Of a stretch of 64,000 bases of DNA, positions 45,726 through 56,911 are shown piece by piece. The stretch lies in NCBI RefSeq assembly GCF_036588685.1, contig NW_026963295.1, positions 3,410,001 to 3,474,000 of the forward strand, written 5' to 3'. This DNA is from Mytilus trossulus (lineage: Eukaryota; Mollusca; Bivalvia; Mytilida; Mytilidae). The stretch's first letter is position 1. Each line of letters opens with the position of its first letter. Below the pieces are notes generated by a model that was not told where the DNA came from, did not search any database, and saw only the letters and a program-made list of their open reading frames with translations. The position numbers and the translations under genes were made by a program.

Positions 45726-48419
45726 AGACCAAACAGCCTATTGTTTATGCGCATCAGCTAACGCAACTTGGTAGTGACATAAAGGCTCTATGACGTTGTT
45801 TTTAGCAATGAAAACACGTCAAATTGTAACGGCCTATTTCGCGTTTCAAAGATTCCAACATGGTGTACGTACGCTACGTCTCCCAAGAAAAGAGCAACTA
45901 TTATGCGTCGCTCTACTTTAATATCATGTGGGAATTTAACACAAATGGACACATAAAATACTACACTATATTTAACCTTCGTTCTAATAAAAATAATAAA
46001 ATATAAACTTTTTATTCTTTCACATGCATAGATTTTGTCTTATATTTGCGTCGATCTGCATTTAATTTTTCTTCTTCACTTGAGTAGATTTTTGTCTTTC
46101 GTTTGTGCCGATTGTGTACAGGTTAGGTGGAACATATTTGTATGCACGATTTATGGACATTATGTTTTCTGGTCTGTGCGTCCGTTCGTTCGTCCATCTG
46201 TCCCGCTGCAGGTTAAAGTTTTTGGTTACAGTTTTTGGTCAAGGTTGTTTTTGACGAAGTTGAAGTCCTATCAACTTAAAACTTAGTAAACATGTTCCTT
46301 ATGCAATGATCCTTCTAATTTAAGTGTCGATTTTTCAAAAATTTAAAAATTGAGTATTTACAAGGTTATGCCGATTATCAATTATTCCTTAAAGTTTTGA
46401 CATACTGGCAACATGTGCATGTAACTGATGTCTGGATGATTCTTGTAAAATAATGTCCGATCTTGCAATGAAGTTTAAATTTACTTATACTGCTTATTTG
46501 ACAAAATCTTATAGTAGAATTAAAATGATGACAAAGGGTCATTTTTGTTTGTCATTTGTTTCATTTCAAATTGTCTTTAAGAGAAATGATAAACATATCG
46601 TCTAATCTCACTGAAGTTTACATCTAGTTTCCTAATGTCTGTAGGTCAACACTTTGGTTTGCCTGCTTGCTTTGTTTGTATATTTTGTATAATTATATTA
46701 TTATTTTGATAACGTATATACAGGTTTACATACCAATATATACACATGTCAATCTTAATTTCAAAGCTTGAGTAAATATTAATACAAACAAAGCAAGGAA
46801 GCCAACCAAAGTTTTACCCTACATGCATTAGGAAATTAGCTGTAAGGCAAAAAATATTAATAAAACTAATGCTACTCAGCGAATGTGAATTAAAACAAAA
46901 ATGTTCAATGTTTAAAACTAAATTGTTGTAAATTTAACTTATGACAAAAACAATTGCTCCAAGAATAATTATATCTTACATAAAATAGCTCCCTTTCATT
47001 TAGCTACAACTGTGACCAGAAAGATTGAAATAAAATCGAATTTCAATGCCGGCAACAACTTTTTCTTTGTTTTAATTTCCAAAATGAGCAATTAAGATTT
47101 ATTATATTTTATCCTGTTGGAGAAATCTTACTTTGTAGTTTTCAACGGAAAATTATTTCTAAATTAATTTTTGAATCAAAAACTTTTTGTATTTTATATT
47201 AACTGTCTTGTTTATTGAAAACACATGAGGTAGTAATAAAAGGATTGTATTTTAAGATATATGTATAATGTTTTAGAATCCAAACTTTCATTCATAAAGT
47301 ATACCTATAATTTTAATTTCCTTATATCTTAAATATTCAAAAATAAAGAATTCACAAACTTGATGCAATAGTTTCCAAACGTTCGTCTTAGTCGGGAAAA
47401 ATAATAGTATAATAATTGTATGTCCGTCTTTTAACAGTACCGAATGAGTTCGCTACGGAAAACTTCTGAAATTGACGCGAAAAAGAAACAAGCACATATA
47501 GTCTGGTATAGTCAAATACTCTGTAAGTTAACCTGTGTCATCTTTCATTTCTTTTTTTGTTTTCGATAATTCTGCTTATGTGGTACAGAGAACAAAAACA
47601 GACTTTCAATACAAAAGCGGCGTGGAAGGTTATTTCAAACAATTTTTCATTCCGACGGATGGTGTTTCTGATGGTTTATATTGTGCGGCAACATCATAAA
47701 GATCGGAAACTGATACATGCTTAATCTCTAGTATTACCGGACAATACAGTAGGTGAATATAGTTGCTACTCTTAGAAATTTAAATGTGTGTTTTAAACGT
47801 CTAATTTGCAATTTCTTTTTTTCAAATAGTGAAACAGCAAGGAAAATTTGTACTATGACGTCAAATGCAATGTTCTGAAGAAAGACAACTCTTTTCTTCA
47901 AAACGAACGAGAAAAAATCATAAAAATTACTCATAACTTTTTAGAAAGGTCGGTGACATACACTTTTTTTTGCTTTATTTTGAAGAGTACAAATGGCACT
48001 TTCCTTCTTTAAATTTTTATGAAGAAATCACTGGTAGATATTTTTTAATACTGGAAACGTTTTTCGAGTTTTACGTTTAATTTTTGGCGGGAATGAAATA
48101 AATCATATTTTTAAATGATGAAATCAATATGAGCATTAATCTCTTGAACCTGTATTTGGAAGATACAAATCTACCGTTTAACGTAAAACAAAATTTATGC
48201 TTGTAGGTTTGATAGAAAGCATTTTTTTTTTAGTTTGAATAACAAGCAAATATTATTGTTAATATTCGGGAAAACAGGAAACTGAGGTTGCTATAGTGAC
48301 AAAACTAAGTCGGTGACCCCCAATTTTTTTCATCATATTTTATTCCTCAAATCATGAAATACCTTCACACAAAATTTTAAGGAAAAATCACTGGTAGAAA
48401 AGAATAGGCTGTTTGGTCT
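45726..48419. mobile_element. 2.7-kb element with TTAA target duplication, non-autonomous
   Basis: The ends are perfect 17-bp inverted repeats, AGACCAAACAGCCTATT and its complement, each flanked by TTAA (45722-45725 and 48420-48423). Gene 1 has the empty site CAGTTAAC at 9668-9675 in matching intron sequence, so this is a genuine insertion made after the gene duplication. TTAA specificity is the hallmark of piggyBac-type transposition, although the end sequence is not the usual CCY. No transposase frame is present. Inside the right end, a GGTCGGTGAC and AAATCACTGGTAGA module occurs twice (about 47945-48035 and 48310-48400). Confidence 0.88.
46628..46842. repeat. inverted-repeat hairpin inside the TTAA element
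   Basis: Left arm TTTCCTAATGTCTGTAGG to TTGCTTTGTTTGTAT and right arm ATACAAACAAAGCAAGG to CCTACATGCATTAGGAAA are complementary with a few mismatches. A loop of about 90 bp lies between them. It is probably a small nested MITE. Confidence 0.75.
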
Positions 48420-48435
48420 TTAAATATATGTGTTC

Positions 48436-48560
48436 AGTAGTCTTGTCAAATAGAACAGTTTTGTGTAACTGGTTACTCGGATAATCGTTCAACCGATTAA
48501 CCGGCTAACCGGTTGTTAAAGTTGATATTTGTAGACCCTATCTTTAGTACCCTACATATG
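48436..48560. repeat. dispersed repeat shared with gene 1 intron 3
   Basis: Matches 11745-11860, including TCAAATAGAACAGTTTTGTG and the TTAACCGG near-palindrome. Confidence 0.8.
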
Positions 48561-48624
48561 TACGGTTTTAGTTTAAACATATTTATTATAATGGATTGGG
48601 AAACAAGTTTTGCAACTTAAATTA

Positions 48625-48759
48625 ATCCCTTTCCACTTTGCGGATGCGAGTGCTGCCTTGTAGCTGCATTTGTCTATTCTTTTTTTCGACAAGGGTGTCT
48701 TTGACGTGCAAGAGATATGGCTCTTTCTTAACACGGGTCAGCCATTTATCGTCCCCTTC
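48625..48759 (-). mobile_element. SINE, left part, interrupted by the foldback-like element
   Basis: The sequence ending CGTCCCCTTC appears to continue at 56438 (CCCTTCCGACG), and the two parts would together form one tRNA-derived SINE on the minus strand. The identity of this left part as SINE body is inferred from the join. Confidence 0.5.
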
Positions 48760-49289
48760 TATGGAACGCCGGAACTGTCTTATAGTGTAAATATTTAATG
48801 TGTTATGTCGCTTTGCCTTCACGTCCTGTTATTTCTTCTTTATGTTATGTGCAGATGCCTTTATGTCCTGACACGGCATCTCTGTGTTATGTCAAATTAG
48901 TAATTTGTTTGGTCAAACAATTGTATGATATGTCATTGCTAAACTTTGTTGTGTAAAATATGCATTACATTATGCTGTAACTACTATATATTCTGTGAAT
49001 ACTTCGGAACTTTATAATCAACCACCTTTACATTCTCTCATATTTTATCTATGTTGTGTCTATTCTTCTTTTACGTAGGTCAGTTAATAATTGCGTCCTG
49101 TCTCGAGTGTTATTGTTATGTGAAATGTTCTAAACGTTTTGTCGTGATACACCTTTGTTCTATGTAAATCCCATGATATTATAGTCTTTTGGCGTTATGT
49201 TGTGTTTATTCAGATGTATCTCCAGTGAAAAACATAATACATCATGGTATAATTCATATGCGTTTTGCCGTAGAGTAGATACTCTCTGT

Positions 49290-50406
49290 GAGCATTCATT
49301 GCGTCATGTGCAAACGCCTTCCACATTATGTGCAAACAACTAATACGTTTTGTGCAAACCCCGTTTACGTTATGTGCAAACACCATGTAAGTTATGTGCA
49401 AATACCTATTACATTATGTCCAAACATATATTACGTTATGTGCAAACACCTATTACGTTATGTGCAAATACCGCGTACATTATGTGCAAACACCATGTAA
49501 GTTATGTACAAATGCCTATTACATTATGTCCAAACATCTATTACATTATGTGCAAACACCTATTACGTTATGTGCAAACACTGCGTACATTATGTGCAAA
49601 CACCATGTAAGTTATGTGCAAATGCCTATTACATTATGTCCAAACATCTATTACGTTATGTGCAAACACCTACTACGTTATGTGCAAACATCTATTACGT
49701 TATGTGCAAACACCTATTACGTTATGTGCAAATACCGCTTACATTATGTGCAAACACCATGTGAGTTATGTGCAAATGCCTATTACAATATGTCCAAACA
49801 TCTATTACGTTATGTGCAAACACCTATTACGTTATGTGCAAATACCGCGTACATTATGTGCAAATACCGCTTACATTTTGTGCAAACACCATGTAAGTTA
49901 TGTGCAAATGCCTATTACATTATGTCCAAACATCTATTACGTTATGTGCAAACACCTATTACGTTATGTGCAAATACCGCGTACATTATGTGCAAATATC
50001 GCTTACATTTTGTGCAAACACCATGTAAGTTATGTGCAAATGCCTATTACATTATGTCCAAACATCTATAACGTTATGTGCAAACACCTATTACGTTATG
50101 TGCAAATACCGCGTACATTATGTCCAAACACCATGTAAGTTATGTGCAAATACCTATTACATTATGTCCAAACATCTATTACGTTATGTGCAAACACCTA
50201 ATACTTTATGTCCAAACACCTATTACGTTATGTGCAAACACCTATTACGTTATGTGCAAATACCGCTTACATTATGTGCAAACACCATGTGAGTTATGTG
50301 CAAATGCCTATTACATTATGTCCAAACATCTATTACGTTATGTGCAAACACCTATTACTTTATGTTCAAACACCTATTACGTTATGTGCAAACACCTATT
50401 ACGTTC
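49290..50406. repeat. 22-bp tandem array, left arm (about 51 units)
   Basis: The unit is ACCTATTACGTTATGTGCAAAC with variants. A CACCATGTAAG-type variant recurs at 49381, 49491, 49601, 49755, 49887, 50019, 50129 and 50283. The spacings of 110, 110, 154, 132, 132, 110 and 154 bp are all multiples of 22, so there is a loose higher-order pattern of five to seven units. Because 22 is not a multiple of 3 and the unit has no stop, all three forward frames stay open for long distances (up to 225 codons). These frames are by-products, not genes. Confidence 0.95.
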
Positions 50407-50487
50407 TGGTAAACGCTTTTTTGACACAGATTTAAATAAAGCGCATCAATGATATGCATTTTGAAAATGAAGAAAATTAAAATTTTG

Positions 50488-50705
50488 ATATTGAATGGTG
50501 TAAAAAGGCTATATACATACTATGTATTTAGTTTTATGGGAAATTATTTTGCTCCACATTAAAAGTGTGCGTTATGCAAACCACATTAAAAGTTGTGCGT
50601 TATGAAATAATTATATTGAATGGTGTAAAAGGCTATATACATACTATGTATTTAGTTTTATGGGAACTTATTTTGCTCCACATTAAAAGTGTGCGTTATG
50701 GTTGC
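50488..50705. repeat. tandem duplication inside the foldback element
   Basis: ATATTGAATGGTGTAAAAAGG through AAAAGTGTGCGTTATG is repeated once after a short linker, with near identity. Confidence 0.85.
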
Positions 50706-51889
50706 ATATCGCACACTTAAGGTGACCCGCCCCTCTTATCTGACAATTTTTTTTAAAACTCACAGGGATGTTAGAAAAAAATTTTGTTAAGACCTGTGTT
50801 TTACTTAAGAATGGACTTCCAGTTATCATTACAGTCTGAAGTTCTTCTGTAATTTTCCTGCTACTGATTATAAATTAAGAGAGTTCACTTGTCATGTTTT
50901 GTATTATTGGAATTTTGGAACCCTGTTGTTCATCCGTTTAAAGCACCATGCAACAATTGCCAGGTAACTCCCAGTTTTCAAGTATCTTAAAATGTGCAGT
51001 ATGTCATTGATACGATTCGAGCTATCAAAATGAATCAAAATAATATAAGGACAATAAGACATTTGTAAAAAATATAAAACCCTTGTTATGTTTTGTTACT
51101 AGTTGAGAACATCTTTATGTTAAATATATGAATCAAAGCACTGAAGTACTGAACATCGGATGACCGCAAGTTCTTGTAGACAGTCCCAAGCACTTGTCCC
51201 ATAAAACCAAATCACATCTCTTTACCTGAAAGTGACGTTAAAGTACAGATAGATAGTTTTTTCTGCGCGTGGATGATAAATTCAACCTCATCGTAGAAGT
51301 CATAAAAATCAGTAAAGTTTGGGTTTTGTTTATACATTATTTTAATATTTGTAAATTACAGTTACATGTATATATAATTTTCATCCATTTGTATATCATT
51401 CTATTGCACTATATTAGTTATAGTGCTGTGCAAGTGCATGGTGGACACTCTGCTATAATTAAATGATTTTTGTAATAGATTGCATTTGAGTGGGCATTCA
51501 TATTTTCCAGCGAAAGAGGAAGCAAAGACAGATAACTCTGCATGTGATATCGCAAACGTTCTTGAGATATTCTTCCGCATGCGGTAACACACTTTTTCTG
51601 TACGTGTGTATAAATATTAAAGATTTGTTTACTTTATTTATGTTTCTCTTTATTTATGTTAAAATATCTTCGTCCTCAGACAATATAATCTGAAAAGACG
51701 TATATATTATGTGTTGACCTTGTCAACAGTCTATAATAAATAAATGTAATTTGGCGCCTCCAAAACTATATGTTATGATTATGTATGCAAGATATGGCGA
51801 CCTATGAAATGCCCCGCTTGGTGCAGTTGGAAAAGAACATTTCATAAATAAGGCCGTTAGTGCTCTCGTTTGAATTGTTTTGCATATTC

Positions 51890-52616
51890 TTTTCGGGGCC
51901 TTTTATTGGGCCATTCCAGTAAATTTCTGACAGGTGGGGACGGATGGGGAGATTTTGTTTTACACGTATCAGAAAAAAAAATCATGATAAACTACCTATC
52001 AGATCTATAAATTAAGACCTATCAGATGTATAGTGTCTGTTCATATTGGGTGGATGGGCTTTCATGGGAAAATTTGACCTATCAGATTTTTTACTGCAAG
52101 GATTGTACCCATCAGAATTTTAAATACAATACCGGATAATGCATGATACGAAACTGTATACATTCAAAAGCACCCCTAAGATCTGAAATAAGTATTTTTT
52201 GTAACCCCTAAGATGTAATTATTTTTAATTTTTTACTGCTGCAAGACCCTCATAAATTTTTGCGTATAAGTGTATGTGTCAGATGAAAAAACCCAAAATT
52301 TCACCCCTAAGATGTATAAATTTTACACCCCTCAGAAAGGACCATCCATCCCACTTTACAAGATATTAACTGGAATGGCCCTTTGTTGACTATGCGGTAT
52401 GGGCTTTGCTCATTGTTGAAGGCCTTACGTTGACATAAAGTTGTTAATTTCTGCGTCATTTTGGTCTCTTGTGGAGAGTTGTCTCATTGGCAATCATACC
52501 ACATCTTCGTTTTTTTTATATCAACTTATTTTCCGTTCCATTTTCCGTTAAGAAATGAGATTGCATTTTGTTTTTTACATGTAGCTTTTTTTTTGCTTCG
52601 AATAACAGGGCGGACC
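51890..52616. repeat. inner inverted repeat, left arm
   Basis: Complementary to 53578-53830 once the MITE at 51908-52380 is removed. Paired blocks include CGGGGCCTTTTATTG, ATGCGGTATGGGCTTTG, GTTGTCTCATTGGCA, ATCAACTTATTTTCCGTTC and GCTTCGAATAACAGGGC. Confidence 0.85.
51908..52380. mobile_element. 473-bp MITE inserted in the inner inverted repeat
   Basis: Ends GGGCCATTCCAGT and ACTGGAATGGCCC are perfect inverted repeats. The opposite arm at about 53790-53812 has the uninterrupted sequence (CCTTTTATTGTTGACTATG read on the minus strand), so it provides the empty site. The interior has two word families: CCTATCAGAT in the left half and CCCCTAAGATGTA in the right half. Confidence 0.82.
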
Positions 52617-53577
52617 TTTTAGTTTCAGTCGACATACACGCTATCTTGAAATAATTACTTTTCACATATAAATTATGTTTGGTTGCTTCATGATGTGGGT
52701 GAAATTCAGCAACAACTATTGGCTTACATGAGATAAATATTTACAGACTGTTCTCTTCTGAGGATATTAAGCCACGAAATGCCGGAAAATTAACTGTGTT
52801 AGATCAGATCAAATGTAATTAATTCATGGTCGTTTTATTATGCATATATTACACACTGAAATTGAAAATTGAAATATCAATCATTAATACGTCTTTACTT
52901 GTATTGCTAATCTGCGCGATGTTCGTGTCTGTAAGCGTATCATACGTTATCGCTAAAATCGGACGTTTTTCATGGTTTAGACGCTACAAAAATACTTCTA
53001 GAATAAGTAAAGTTAATGTACCTGTCTGGTTAGGGGAGGGTTTGGATCCTGCTAACATGTTTAACCCCGCCACACTATGAATGTATGTGCCTGTCCCTAG
53101 TCCATGTAGTCAGGAGCTCGTAATTCAGTGGTTGTCGGTTGTTTGTGTGTTACATATTTGTATTTCGTTCATTTTAAATAAAACACAGTTCTTAGTTTTC
53201 CAGTTTGAATTGTTTTACATTGTCATTGCGGGGCCTCATTGTTGAAGGCCGTACGGTGACCTATAATCGTTAATGTCTTTGTTATTTTGGTCTCCTGTGG
53301 ATAGTTAATTGTCTCATTGGCAATCATACCACATCTTCTGCGAGACCCGAATTACGGCTTTGGTTGTTCTCGAAAATTGTCGGTATGGTGGCCTTATACT
53401 TCAAATGGAATATTTATGCAGTCTTTGAAAGTACCAAACAAATAGTTTTCACAAGAATTACATGACAGGTACGTAACTGTCAAATAAGCACCATTCAAAG
53501 AAGAAAAAAATTGATAAAGACTATTGATATTAGGAACGATTTAAAAGATATTGTCTCACGATCTATACTCCCGAGTT
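52617..53577. other. loop of the foldback element
   Basis: Contains short copies of dispersed repeats (53030-53115 retroelement tail piece; 53235-53345 GTTGAAGGCCGTACGGTGAC family). An 84-codon frame at 52826-53080 starts with a hydrophobic stretch but runs into the retroelement repeat, so it is not called as a gene. Confidence 0.55.
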
Positions 53578-53830
53578 CTGCCCTGTTATTCGAAGCAAAA
53601 AAAACTACATGTAAAAAACAAAATGCGCCCTCATTTCTTTACGGAAAATGTGAACGGAAAATAAGTTGATAAAAAAAGGAGACGTAGTATGACTGCCAAT
53701 GAGACTACTCTCCACAAGAGACCAAAATGACACAGAAATTTACAATTTTAAGTCAACGAACGGCCTTCAACAATGAACAAAGCCCATACCACATAGTCAA
53801 CAATAAAAGGCCCCGAAAACAATGTTCAAA
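53578..53830. repeat. inner inverted repeat, right arm
   Basis: Reverse complement of the 51890-52616 arm without the MITE. Confidence 0.85.
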
Positions 53831-55519
53831 TGCTTTCCGCAATATTTAAAAAAATCGACCACAGATTGTATTATTTCGTTCCCGCGAAAAAAATCTTGTC
53901 TACTTGAAAAAGTCCCCGGCTGCATTCTAATGTCCCTTTCACGAAGTTTCGAAATATTATTTTTGAATAAAAATTATATATCCGTGTTTGAAACAAATGT
54001 CGGTTTAGTAACATTCAAACCAATTGCGTGACTTACATGTATACTGAACCGATAATATAAAGTGATAGTACATGAAATATCCGGCAAACTTTCTACTCCG
54101 TCTACCTCTATGTCGATGATAAATGAAACACACATACATAAATATCTCGTTGCGCTGAAGATAAATTTGCAACCGAACTTTTTGGAATAGTCATGAATTA
54201 TCAGTGCTAATATTTTATAGATAATAAGTTTTCTTTCAAACATTTAAGTTGTGCATTTTGCCACTATATGCACGGAACTGATGTCTAACGAATTTGTCTT
54301 AAAGTTCTCTAAAGTAATTCAACATGTTACCCGGTCTAATGTATTTTCTGACAAGTGTAAGTTTTTTCTTAGTTTTTACAGTAATATATTCGTATCGTTT
54401 CAAAGAAACATTGGGAGCATCATCCGAAAAATTCTTCGTCCGTAAGTTTTAAAGAAGACTCTTTAATGCTATAAGATAGAAACGCAAACAAAAAATGCTC
54501 GTGCAATTACGCACCCAAGTTTTACTCGTTTAAACTTACAAGTGTTGCACTTAATTTAAAATTTGCGAGTAAAAATAAAACATTCAATCTGTTCCGGGTT
54601 ATGGGCAACATTTATCAATATCATAGAATGATAAAAATAATCAGAAAAAATCAGTAACATATAGATAAATCAAATCGTAGTTTAAAAAGTATTTCTCTAT
54701 ATATGTAGCACAATATATGCACCGACAATCGACTAAGTTGTGCGCTTGTTCTGTGTGTTTTATGGCACTGCGTTTTTTTGTTTCGTTGACTATTCAAAAC
54801 CACGCTAGGTTGCCGCGGACATTACCTTGAACAAGAACTATTTTTGAAAAAGATATCCGACCTATTTAAATTTGAGTATATGTTTAAAACTATCATTTCG
54901 ATAACCTTCAGAAGCACAATGACTTAATGATGCAGGACCTCTTTAATTAAATCTCCATCTGAATGTAACTACAAGAAATGCTATACTAAGTCTGGTTATA
55001 CTAGGGCAATAATATATAAGAATATTGTGATGACACCTAAAAAAATTATTTGTGTTCAGTATTCTTGGTCCTCGTATCTTTGTGTTTACATTCACCAAAA
55101 CCCCGCGGAAGTCTCACATGTGTAGGTGCGTTCTAAAAGTCATACATGTACGTTCGTACAACAAAGTTTACATTAAAAAATTTTAATTATCCCGAATAAA
55201 CAGCTGTCATGGATGCAAAGAGCTATTGGAGAAACAATTATTTTAATAAAATTTAAATCTTTGTAAGATCTAGTTCAAATATTTATAGTTTTTCACTTGC
55301 TTTCAATCACGATATAATTAACGAGACGTGTTTTCAAACACAATCAAATCATCCACCATGAGATCATTTTGTCCAATCACAGAAAGGATTTTCGAGCATG
55401 CGTATTCTGTTGCCATAGTTAAGCGTCCTTAAGTTCAAAGGGCACAAACAGAAACTATACCGACTACGTCGGAAAAAGAATACAGCGAATTAGTTCAAAG
55501 CTTTTTAGAAAGCTAAAAC
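53831..55519. other. right interior of the foldback element, no gene seen
   Basis: AT-rich with short frames (up to 89 codons) of no recognisable character. It does not pair with the left interior (50706-51889). Confidence 0.5.
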
Positions 55520-55587
55520 TTATAGTTTTCAAAGTGTATATCACTGATGCGTTTTGTTTTAATCTGTGTCAAAAAAGCGTTTACCAG

Positions 55588-55895
55588 AACGTAATAGGTG
55601 TTTAGACATAACGTAATAGGTGTGTGCACCTAACGTAATAGATGTTTGGACATAATGTAATAGGCATTTTTGCACATAACTTTCATGGTGTTTGCAAATA
55701 ACGTAGTATTTGCACATAATGATGAAGTTTTTATACATAACTTAATAGGTATTTGCTGATAACGTAATAGGTGTTTGCACATAAGGTAAACGATGTTTGC
55801 ACATAGGGTGAACAATGTTTGCACATAAGGTAACGAGGTTTGCACAAAACGTATTAGTTGTTTGCACATAATGTAAAAACCATTTGCACATGACG
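55588..55895. repeat. 22-bp tandem array, right arm (about 14 units, inverted)
   Basis: Reverse-complement version of the left array with more divergent units and several indels. The flanking unique sequence on both sides pairs with the left arm. Confidence 0.85.
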
Positions 55896-56437
55896 CAATG
55901 AATGCTCACAGAGAGTATCAGCTGTATGGCAAAACGCATATGAATTATACCATGATGTATTATGTTTTTCACTGGAGATACATATGTATAAACACAACAT
56001 AACGCCAAAAGACTATAATATCATGAGATTTACATAGAACAAAGGTGTATCAAAACAAAACGTTTAGAACATTTGACATAACAATAACACTCGAGACAGG
56101 ACGCAATTATTAACTGACTTATGCAAAAGAAAAACAGACACAAAATAGATAAAATATGAGAGAATGTAAAGGTGGTTGATCATAAAGTTCCGAAGTATTC
56201 ACAGAATATATAGTAGTTACAGCATAATGTAATGCATATTTTACACAACAAAGTTTAGCAATGACATATCATACAATTGTTTGACCAAACAAATTACTAA
56301 TTTGACATAACACAGAGATGCCGTGTCAGGATATAAAGGCATTTGCACATAACATAAAGAAGAAATAACAGGACGTAACGGCAAAGCGACAGAACACATT
56401 AAATATTTACACTATAAGACAGTTCCGGCGTTCCATA

Positions 56438-56605
56438 CCCTTCCGACGAACTATCATTGTTTCCTAAAGACCTATACTCGCATATGGTGTCAAGGGAGAG
56501 CCGAAAATTGAGTACCTGAAATTTTCATCCTAAACGGGAATCGAACCAAGAACCTTTGCGTTGGTAGTCCGATGCACTAACACTACACCACGGCTATCTA
56601 AAATT
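56438..56605 (-). mobile_element. SINE, tRNA-like head side
   Basis: On the minus strand TGGTGTAGTGTTAGTGCATCGG (A-box region) and CTTGGTTCGATTCCC (B-box) show a tRNA-derived head. The body continues to CCCTTC at the foldback boundary. No intact tRNA cloverleaf is evident, so this is not a tRNA gene. Confidence 0.65.
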
Positions 56606-56911
56606 GAAAATGTCTGAGGCTGACAGAACAGATTTTAGGGAACTATATGTTTCACTGTTTTACATTATTTCAAATAATACGAAATTTAGCTTATGTATGA
56701 TTACTTCACGTCAAAGTTTGGAAGTCTTTTTTTTACTTTGATAGTTTGAAGATACACGAATGACGTTTTGATAATTTCTTACGTCAAAACATAGAACATT
56801 TATTATGAGAGTAACTTGTTTAAAAAAAAACAGACTTGAGTCTAGCATAGAATTGTGGATCATATGTTTAAAGGAAGACAGTGTTTAATAATGTGTTAAT
56901 ACAATTTATAG

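Larger units (their letters stand above)
48760..56437. mobile_element. 7.7-kb foldback-like element with nested inverted repeats
   Basis: The outer ends are inverted repeats starting TATGGAACGCCGGAACTGTC, with CCCTTC directly outside both (candidate 6-bp target duplication). The left arm runs 48760-50470 and the right arm 55520-56437. Each arm has about 510 bp of unique sequence, then a 22-bp tandem array, then a short unique piece (the CGCTTTTTTGACACAGATT region). The arrays differ in size, about 51 units at left and 14 at right, so the arms are unequal. A second inverted repeat (about 51890-52616 and 53578-53830) lies inside. No transposase frame was found. The architecture recalls Drosophila FB and Galileo elements, but the family is unassigned. 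Confidence 0.82.
45285..56911. other. intron 3 of gene 2
   Basis: An 11.6-kb phase-1 intron made large by two big insertions: the TTAA-flanked element (45726-48419) and the foldback-like element (48760-56437) that splits a SINE. Short flanks next to the exons are homologous to gene 1 intron 3 (for example 56750-56911 with 13700-13865). A piece of the family 2 retroelement tail lies at 45330-45415. Confidence 0.8.

Noticed and set aside
49394-50071. Long open frame of 225 codons with a YVQTPITLCANTYY-like repeat
   Set aside because: It is a by-product of a 22-bp repeat without stop codons; all three forward frames are open and give the same residues in rotation. No start context or transcript feature supports a gene.
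52826-53080. 84-codon frame with a hydrophobic N-terminus in the foldback loop
   Set aside because: Its second half runs into the dispersed retroelement tail repeat (TTTAACCCCGCCAC), so it is a chance frame.
56520-56600. Possible tRNA gene near exon 4 of gene 2
   Set aside because: B-box and A-box are present, but the surrounding sequence looks like a SINE body and no full cloverleaf can be drawn.
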